Origin: Sphingomonas prati
Lineage (GTDB): Bacteria > Pseudomonadota > Alphaproteobacteria > Sphingomonadales > Sphingomonadaceae
DNA length: 64,000 nucleotides
Assembly (NCBI RefSeq): GCF_014643515.1
Contig: NZ_BMJP01000001.1
Location: 1,488,001-1,552,000, forward strand
Reading direction: 5' to 3'
The notes under the pieces are model-generated. The model saw only the letters and a program-made list of their open reading frames with translations. It was not told the DNA's origin and did not search any database. The position numbers were made by a program, and so were the translations under genes. Within the stretch, counting starts at the first letter, position 1; each line of letters starts with the position of its first letter. Below, piece after piece: positions 58,884-64,000 of this stretch.

Positions 58884-61235
58884 ATGCTCGGCACAGTTTC
58901 CTCGGATGGTCGCAGATCGTCGAACCTTCGGCCGGAAACCGATCAATCGACCTTGATTTGCTTCAGTCATCTTCGCTGGGCATTTGTGTTTCAGCGACCG
59001 CAACATCTGATGACCCGCTTTGCCGCCACGCGGCGCGTGCTGTTCTGGGAAGAACCGGAATATCAGGTCGGTGCCGATGCTGCGACGCTGCGCCGCCACG
59101 CGGCCGAGGGCGGGGTCGAGGTGTTCACTCCGATGCTGAGCGAGGCGGATCGCGGGCGTGAAGACACCGTACTCGCGACCCTGCTCGACGCGGTCGTCGC
59201 CGACACCCCCGGCCCACTCGTTCGGTGGTACTACACACCGATGATGCTGTCCTTCTCGGACCATGTGCCCGCCGACTGCATCGTCTATGACTGCATGGAC
59301 GAACTCTCCGCCTTCCGGGACGCACCGGCCGACCTGCTCGCGCGTGAACAGACGCTGATCGAGCGTGCCGACGTCGTCTTCGCCGGCGGTGCCAGCCTGT
59401 ACGCGAGCAAGCGCGACCGCCACTCCAACGTCCATGCCTTTCCGTCCAGCATCGATGCCGCCCACTTCGGCAAGGCGCGCGCGAGCACGACGCAGCCTGC
59501 CGATCAGGCCGACATCCCTGGCCCGCGCCTCGGCTTCGTCGGCGTCATCGACGAACGGATGGACGTCGGCCTGCTCGCCGCAATCGCCGATGCGCAGCCG
59601 AATTGGTCCTTCGTCGTCGTCGGCCCGGTGGTGAAGATCGACGAGGCCGATCTGCCGCGCCGCGCGAACATCCATTATCTCGGCAGCAAGTCTTATGCCG
59701 AGCTGCCCGACTATCTGGCCGGCTGGGACGTCGCGCTGATGCCGTTCGCGATGAACGAGGCGACGCGCTTCATCAGCCCGACCAAGACCCCCGAGTATCT
59801 CGCTGCGGGCTGCCCGGTCGTGTCGACGCCGATCACCGACGTCGTGCGGCAATATGGCACGCTCGATGCCGTCGGGATCGCCGACACCGCGGATGCGTTC
59901 GTCGCGGCCTGCGATCGCGCGATGACGTTGCGGCAACAGGGCACCGGCTGGCGTGACGCCGCCGATGCGCAACTCGCCACCGGATCGTGGAACGGCACCG
60001 CGCTCGCGATGGATGCGCTCATCGATAAGGCAATCGTGCTGCGCGACAAGCATGAGGCGGTTGTTTCACCGACCAGCTGGCCCGCGGCGCATGAACGCTA
60101 CGACGTCATGGTCGTCGGGGCCGGTTTCGCCGGCGCGGTCATGGCCGAGCGGCTGGCCAACGACGGCGGCAAGCGCGTGCTGGTGGTCGACCGCCGTCCC
60201 CACATTGCCGGTAACGCGTTCGATCATCTCGATGCGGCCGGCATCCTGATTCACCAATATGGCCCGCACATCTTTCACACCAACTCGACCGAGATCGTCG
60301 ACTATCTGTCGCAGTTCACGGATTGGCGACCCTACGAGCACCGCGTGCTGGCCCAGGTTGGGGCGCAGCAGGTCCCGATGCCGATCAACCGCACGACGCT
60401 CAACATGCTGTACGATCTCGATCTACACACGGACGCCGATGTCGATGCGTTCCTCGCCTCGCGCGCCGAGCCGGTCGATCCGATCCGCACCTCTGCCGAC
60501 GTCGTCGTATCGAAGGTTGGTCGCGAACTCTACGAAACCTTCTTCCGCGGCTACACGCGCAAGCAATGGGGCATGGACCCATCGGAACTCGACAAGTCGG
60601 TCACCGCACGCGTGCCGACCCGGAGCGACACGGACGATCGATACTTCACCGATCGGTTCCAGGCGATGCCCGCCGCCGGTTACACCGCCATGTTCGAACG
60701 GATGCTCGATCACCCCAATATCGACGTGCTGCTGGACGTCGACTACACCGCGGTGCGCGACGTATATCCGCACGATCATCTGGTTTTCACCGGTCCGATC
60801 GACGAATATTTCAGTCATCGCTACGGCGCGCTGCCCTATCGGTCGCTGCGCTTCGAGCATCGAACGGAGGACACCGAATGGCATCAACCGGTCGCTGTCG
60901 TGAATTATCCGGACGAGGACGTGCCCTACACGCGCGTCACCGAATATAAGCACCTGACCGGCCAGACCGCGTTACGTACCAGCCTGACCACCGAATATCC
61001 CAGCGCGACGGGCGATCCCTACTACCCGATCCCGCGCGATGAGAACCAGGCGCTGTTCAAGCGTTACGAAGCGCTGGCGCTCGCAGAACGCAACGTCAGC
61101 TTCGTCGGCCGCCTCGCGACTTACCGATACTATAATATGGATCAGGTCGTGGGCCAGGCACTGGCCACCTACCGCCGGCTCGATGCCGCCTCCGAACGCC
61201 GGGCAATGGCGATGAACCCCGCCGCCGCGGCTTAA
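58884..61235 (+). CDS. fusion protein: glycosyltransferase + UDP-galactopyranose mutase
   Basis: A 783-residue two-domain protein. Residues about 30-395 are a GT4-like transferase with donor-site Glu in SPTKTPEYLAAGCPV and early HLRWAFVFQRPQHLM. Residues about 410-775 are UDP-galactopyranose mutase: FAD loop VVGAGFAGAVMAERL, GPHIFHTNS and GYTRKQWGMDP. It makes UDP-galactofuranose and may transfer it. ATG 58884 has AAAAGGGA upstream and a TATAAT (58863-58868) just before it. It ends at the terminator at 61261. Confidence 0.85.
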   Translation: MLGTVSSDGRRSSNLRPETDQSTLICFSHLRWAFVFQRPQHLMTRFAATRRVLFWEEPEYQVGADAATLRRHAAEGGVEVFTPMLSEADRGREDTVLATLLDAVVADTPGPLVRWYYTPMMLSFSDHVPADCIVYDCMDELSAFRDAPADLLAREQTLIERADVVFAGGASLYASKRDRHSNVHAFPSSIDAAHFGKARASTTQPADQADIPGPRLGFVGVIDERMDVGLLAAIADAQPNWSFVVVGPVVKIDEADLPRRANIHYLGSKSYAELPDYLAGWDVALMPFAMNEATRFISPTKTPEYLAAGCPVVSTPITDVVRQYGTLDAVGIADTADAFVAACDRAMTLRQQGTGWRDAADAQLATGSWNGTALAMDALIDKAIVLRDKHEAVVSPTSWPAAHERYDVMVVGAGFAGAVMAERLANDGGKRVLVVDRRPHIAGNAFDHLDAAGILIHQYGPHIFHTNSTEIVDYLSQFTDWRPYEHRVLAQVGAQQVPMPINRTTLNMLYDLDLHTDADVDAFLASRAEPVDPIRTSADVVVSKVGRELYETFFRGYTRKQWGMDPSELDKSVTARVPTRSDTDDRYFTDRFQAMPAAGYTAMFERMLDHPNIDVLLDVDYTAVRDVYPHDHLVFTGPIDEYFSHRYGALPYRSLRFEHRTEDTEWHQPVAVVNYPDEDVPYTRVTEYKHLTGQTALRTSLTTEYPSATGDPYYPIPRDENQALFKRYEALALAERNVSFVGRLATYRYYNMDQVVGQALATYRRLDAASERRAMAMNPAAAA

Positions 61236-61260
61236 GCCCAGACGGTCATAGTCAAACAAC

Positions 61261-61292
61261 GGGGGTGGCCATGATTTCTCCTGGCCACCCCC
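61261..61292. terminator. bidirectional hairpin between convergent genes
   Basis: GGGGGTGGCCA (61261-61271) and TGGCCACCCCC (61282-61292) form a perfect 11-bp stem with a 10-base loop. It sits between the GT-Glf stop (61235) and the EthD-domain gene's stop (61306). A T-run is weak (TCGTTTT after the stem on the plus strand). It probably terminates the plus-strand transcript. Confidence 0.7.
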
Positions 61293-61305
61293 GCGGCCGT
61301 TCGTT

Positions 61306-62223
61306 TTACGCGAGCGAGCCCGTGTAGATCAGCTGCCGAACATCGTCCGCGAGCTGATTGTTCGCACCCAGCTGCTCGATCAACTGCGCCTGACGGCTGC
61401 CACGCAATCCCGCGGTGGTCAGCTGACCGTCGCGCACATATGTGTAAATGCCACTCACTGCGAAGGCGGAGGCATGCGCGATGTGCGCCGCCTGCCCGGC
61501 CTGCATCGCCAGGAACGCCTCGGACTCGAAGAACGCGCGACGCGTCAGCGGCGTCTCGAACGCGAACTCGATCACCGCGATCAGCGCGCGTTCGTCCGGC
61601 ACCAGATGGTTGACGTTCGGCGCGGGCGGCGCAGGGTCGGCATTGTCGTACAGGTCCGGTACGTGCAGCCGCAGCTTCAGCACCGCAGGGTCCGCGGCCA
61701 GCGTCCCGGCGAACTCCGCCATGTACGCGCCGAACGCCGCCGCATCGCGCCCCGCCGCGCCGAAATGGACGTGCATCCGGTCGAACCCGTCGTGGCCGTT
61801 CGGGATCGGATCAGCCATCCGGTCGACCAGCGTCCGCGACCCGTTGGGCAGCGCATAGGCAACGGTCGCCGCGAACATGTTCTGCTCGTCGGCGAACAGG
61901 ATGTGGCTCGCCGCGTTAAAGACCTCCTGATTCGCTGCGGATGCGAAGCCGATCTCGACTCCGCCATCCAGTTCGTAATCGTCGAATGGCGTGATGCCGC
62001 CGATCGCCGGCCACAGATGCGCGTCCTGTTCGCGAGTCAGATGGGTCTGGACGTACCAGCCAAGCCCCGGGATCCGCGAACACAGCGGGCCATGGACATC
62101 GCGCCAATAGGTCGCGAACACCTCATGCGGCACGCGCGGTCTGCGCAGCACGGTCGTATAGCTGTTGATTGCAATGCTCGCGTCGCGCTCCGCATAATCG
62201 TTCGTGATCGAAACTCTGGGCAT
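61306..62223 (-). CDS. EthD-domain-containing protein
   Basis: A 305-residue soluble protein. Residues 20-105 form a dimeric alpha/beta-barrel EthD-like domain: YTTVLRRPRVPHEVFATYWR then VHGPLCSRIPGLGWYVQ. The rest repeats a barrel-like pattern (FDRMHVHFGAAGRDAAAF; ALIAVIEFAFETPL). EthD proteins are linked to ether and aromatic degradation and to polyketide cyclases, but the reaction here is unknown. AAGGAG lies 7 bases before ATG 62223. It converges on the GT-Glf gene. Confidence 0.7.
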   Translation of the reverse strand: MPRVSITNDYAERDASIAINSYTTVLRRPRVPHEVFATYWRDVHGPLCSRIPGLGWYVQTHLTREQDAHLWPAIGGITPFDDYELDGGVEIGFASAANQEVFNAASHILFADEQNMFAATVAYALPNGSRTLVDRMADPIPNGHDGFDRMHVHFGAAGRDAAAFGAYMAEFAGTLAADPAVLKLRLHVPDLYDNADPAPPAPNVNHLVPDERALIAVIEFAFETPLTRRAFFESEAFLAMQAGQAAHIAHASAFAVSGIYTYVRDGQLTTAGLRGSRQAQLIEQLGANNQLADDVRQLIYTGSLA

Positions 62224-62789
62224 GATGATGCTCCTTGGTCAGGCGGCGGACCGGTCCGGGTCCGCCAGGAAATGCGCGAGACTGCAGTGTTCGAGTGCGT
62301 CGGCGACGTCCGCAGGTGACCATCGCAGCGGCTCTGAAATGAGCACGACATGGGCGCGCGATGTTCCTGCCGCGCTCACGGGTCGATCAACGCGCCTCAC
62401 CCGGTTTGTATGCCCCACGCATCACGCCGCGACGCTTTCGACCACCGGGTCGACCCGATCGGGAAAGCTTGGGCGTAACGATCGGGGTTCGGCTCCCGCG
62501 ATCGATCTATGGCATGTCGCCCTACGGTGACCATCGACGGGAGGCGCGATCGCCGCCAATTCCGCAAAGTATCTTATACCTGGCCCTCTAGTCCGTCGGC
62601 ACTACCCGTCGCGCATCCGACGTCGCGAACCTTCTATTCCCTAGCGGCAAGATCTTTGTTGAAACCCTACGACCCGCCAAACGAAAAAAAGTGTGTCGCT
62701 TTTTTGCAAAGACTTAACCTTTGCGTTTTGAGACTTTCGTCTAAACGACGCGGTAAGCTGGCCGCAGATGCGGTGGCGGGAGAGGTATC
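62224..62789. other. 566-base non-coding region before the RTX gene
   Basis: I see no supported gene. Near the right end is the TTAACC at 62713-62720 region (CTTAACCTTTGCGTTTT), a half-match to a CtrA site. It presumably holds the promoters of the EthD-domain gene (left end) and the RTX gene (right end). Confidence 0.5.
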
Positions 62790-64000
62790 ATGGCGAATTC
62801 TGCATATACGAACGACGTCATCGACGGGACCGATGACGACGACGTCCTGAACGGCACCGACGGTTCGGACACGATCAACGGCTACGCCGGCAACGATTTC
62901 TTCAACGGCAGCCTTGGCGCTGACATCCTCGACGGCGGCGAAGGCGACGACGTGTTCCGCTTCAGCATCGTGGATGACAGCGGTGACGATCTCGGCACCG
63001 GCAGCATCATCGGCGGCGAGGGTAACGACCTCCTCGACCTGAGCGGTATTGCACCGACCACGATCGGCGCGGTCGATACCGATGACGGCGAAGCGCTCGG
63101 CGTGTTCGTCGGAACGCAGCGCTACGCGCTCAACGGCATCGAGCAGATCATTGTCCGCGCGGGCAGCTATGTCGAACTGTTCACGGGCAGCGAAGGCGCC
63201 CAGCTGCAGCTCGACGTCGTCGGCAGCGACAACACGGAAATCTATCTGTCCGGAAACCGGACCGTCAACAGCGGTTCGGGCGACGACTACATCTTCGCAT
63301 CGGGCATCGCCGCCACCAAGACGACCGGGGCGATCTCGGGCGGCGACGGCGTCGATACGCTCGGCCTCGACAACGGATTCCAGGTCGATCTGGCCGCAGG
63401 TACTGCCTATTCGGCCAACTCTTTCTTCGCGCTTTCGGGCGTCGAGAACGTCGTTGCGGCGGCCGACGGTGGCAGCCGGTCGTCGATCGCGGGCGACGAC
63501 AACGCGAACGTCTTCAGCGTGCTGTCCTACGCCGATGACGGCCAGACCGGCATTACCTTCGACGGTCGCGGCGGAAACGACACGATCACCGGCAGCAACG
63601 GGAACGACCTGCTCACCGGCGGCGAGGGGAACGACCTGCTGACCGGCGGCATGGGTGTCGACACCCTGATCGGCGGCCTGGGTGACGACACCCTGTTCGG
63701 CAACCAGGGTGACGACATCCTGAACGGCGGCGACGGGGCCGATACGCTCTACGGCGGCCAGGGCAACGACCTGCTGACCGCGGGTCTGGGCAACGACACG
63801 CTGTTCGGCAACCTCGGTGACGACACGCTGTTCGGCAATCAGGGCGACGACACGCTTTCGGGCGATGCCGGCAACGACACGCTTTACGGCGGTCAGGGCA
63901 ATGACTCGCTGACCGGCGGTGACGGCAACGACACACTGTTCGGCAACCTCGGCGACGATGTCCTGTACGGCAACATCGGTGCGGACACGCTGCAGGGCGA
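62790..64000 (+). CDS. RTX-type calcium-binding repeat protein (3' end cut by the window)
   Basis: Partial: 403 residues are visible. It starts MANSAYTNDVIDGTDDDDVL with RTX-like repeats from residue 8 on, then about 200 residues of non-repeat beta-rich sequence, then tandem nonapeptides. Variants are GGxGxDxL and the less usual GNLGDDTLF/GNQGDDTL (for example NDTLFGNLGDDTLFGNQG). Such proteins are exported by type I secretion through a C-terminal signal, which is outside the window, and bind Ca2+. It may be an adhesin, an S-layer or an enzyme. GGAGAGG precedes the ATG at 62790. No secretion genes are seen. Confidence 0.85.
   Translation, partial: MANSAYTNDVIDGTDDDDVLNGTDGSDTINGYAGNDFFNGSLGADILDGGEGDDVFRFSIVDDSGDDLGTGSIIGGEGNDLLDLSGIAPTTIGAVDTDDGEALGVFVGTQRYALNGIEQIIVRAGSYVELFTGSEGAQLQLDVVGSDNTEIYLSGNRTVNSGSGDDYIFASGIAATKTTGAISGGDGVDTLGLDNGFQVDLAAGTAYSANSFFALSGVENVVAAADGGSRSSIAGDDNANVFSVLSYADDGQTGITFDGRGGNDTITGSNGNDLLTGGEGNDLLTGGMGVDTLIGGLGDDTLFGNQGDDILNGGDGADTLYGGQGNDLLTAGLGNDTLFGNLGDDTLFGNQGDDTLSGDAGNDTLYGGQGNDSLTGGDGNDTLFGNLGDDVLYGNIGADTLQG
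63570..64000 (+). repeat. tandem RTX nonapeptide-coding repeats
   Basis: Roughly sixteen 27-base units encode GGxGxDxLx or GNxGDDTLF. Ca2+ turns these into a parallel beta-roll. The array continues past the window end. Confidence 0.85.

Noticed and set aside
58860-58884. TATAAT as the promoter of the GT-Glf gene
   Set aside because: It is perfect as a -10, but the implied transcript would begin inside the ribosome binding site and no -35 is visible; noted only.
62680-62710. A/T-rich hairpin AAAAAAG..CTTTTTT as a terminator
   Set aside because: It is a weak stem with no GC base and lies in a likely promoter region.

Overview
The window is about 66% GC and almost fully coding. It has no tRNA or rRNA gene, CRISPR array, transposase or phage gene that I can recognise. 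Gene content and small lineage-typical proteins point to a sphingomonad alphaproteobacterium (Sphingomonas or a close relative): a DUF2975/XRE pair, a PagL-like deacylase followed by a DIVVTARR-type secreted protein, many TonB/porin-type exported proteins, PurF with a propeptide and Fe-S cysteines, and Crp/Fnr paralogues. Starts were chosen by ribosome binding sites and family length. All functions are read from sequence motifs only.

Layout. 0-4 kb: mannose-6-phosphate isomerase and a large soluble hybrid sensor kinase. 4-12 kb: a C4-dicarboxylate island on the minus strand (dctA, outer-membrane porin, MHS-family permease, cupin, terminator), divergent from dctB-dctD. The DctD AAA+ domain lacks the sigma-54-contacting GAFTGA loop. 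12-13 kb: a secreted-protein gene broken by a 2-bp frameshift. 13-22 kb: a tight argH-lipoprotein-lysA-galU operon, a TlpA-like thioredoxin, recF and gyrB. 22-26 kb: a small cell-envelope or lipid-headgroup cluster (CDP-alcohol phosphotransferase, TagF/TagB-like transferase, two nucleotidyltransferases). 26-38 kb: branched-chain amino acid and acyl-CoA catabolism (isobutyryl-CoA dehydrogenase-like, HIBYL-CoA hydrolase, enoyl-CoA hydratase, a LiuR-like MerR regulator with an ACD, mmsB), interrupted by an SDR, purF and hisI. 38-50 kb: HPP membrane protein, an S9-S10 peptidase operon, an amino-acid permease, a NeuD-like acyltransferase, a DUF922 protease, and a TonB receptor overlapping a Tat-exported PLP enzyme. 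50-56 kb: a signalling and stress region with a photoactive-yellow-protein homologue directly upstream of a diguanylate cyclase, Mn catalase, a soluble histidine kinase and two convergent Crp/Fnr regulators. 56-64 kb: two large divergent fusion enzymes for polysaccharide synthesis (GH1-RmlD and glycosyltransferase-UDP-galactopyranose mutase), an EthD-domain protein, and an RTX-repeat protein cut by the window end.

Intergenic spaces carry at least four families of GC-rich inverted repeats (REP/REPIN-like). The most attractive undescribed system is the two-gene PYP-diguanylate cyclase operon (50323-51978). Residues equivalent to Tyr42, Glu46, Cys69 and Met100 of photoactive yellow protein are kept, which suggests a blue-light input to c-di-GMP signalling.
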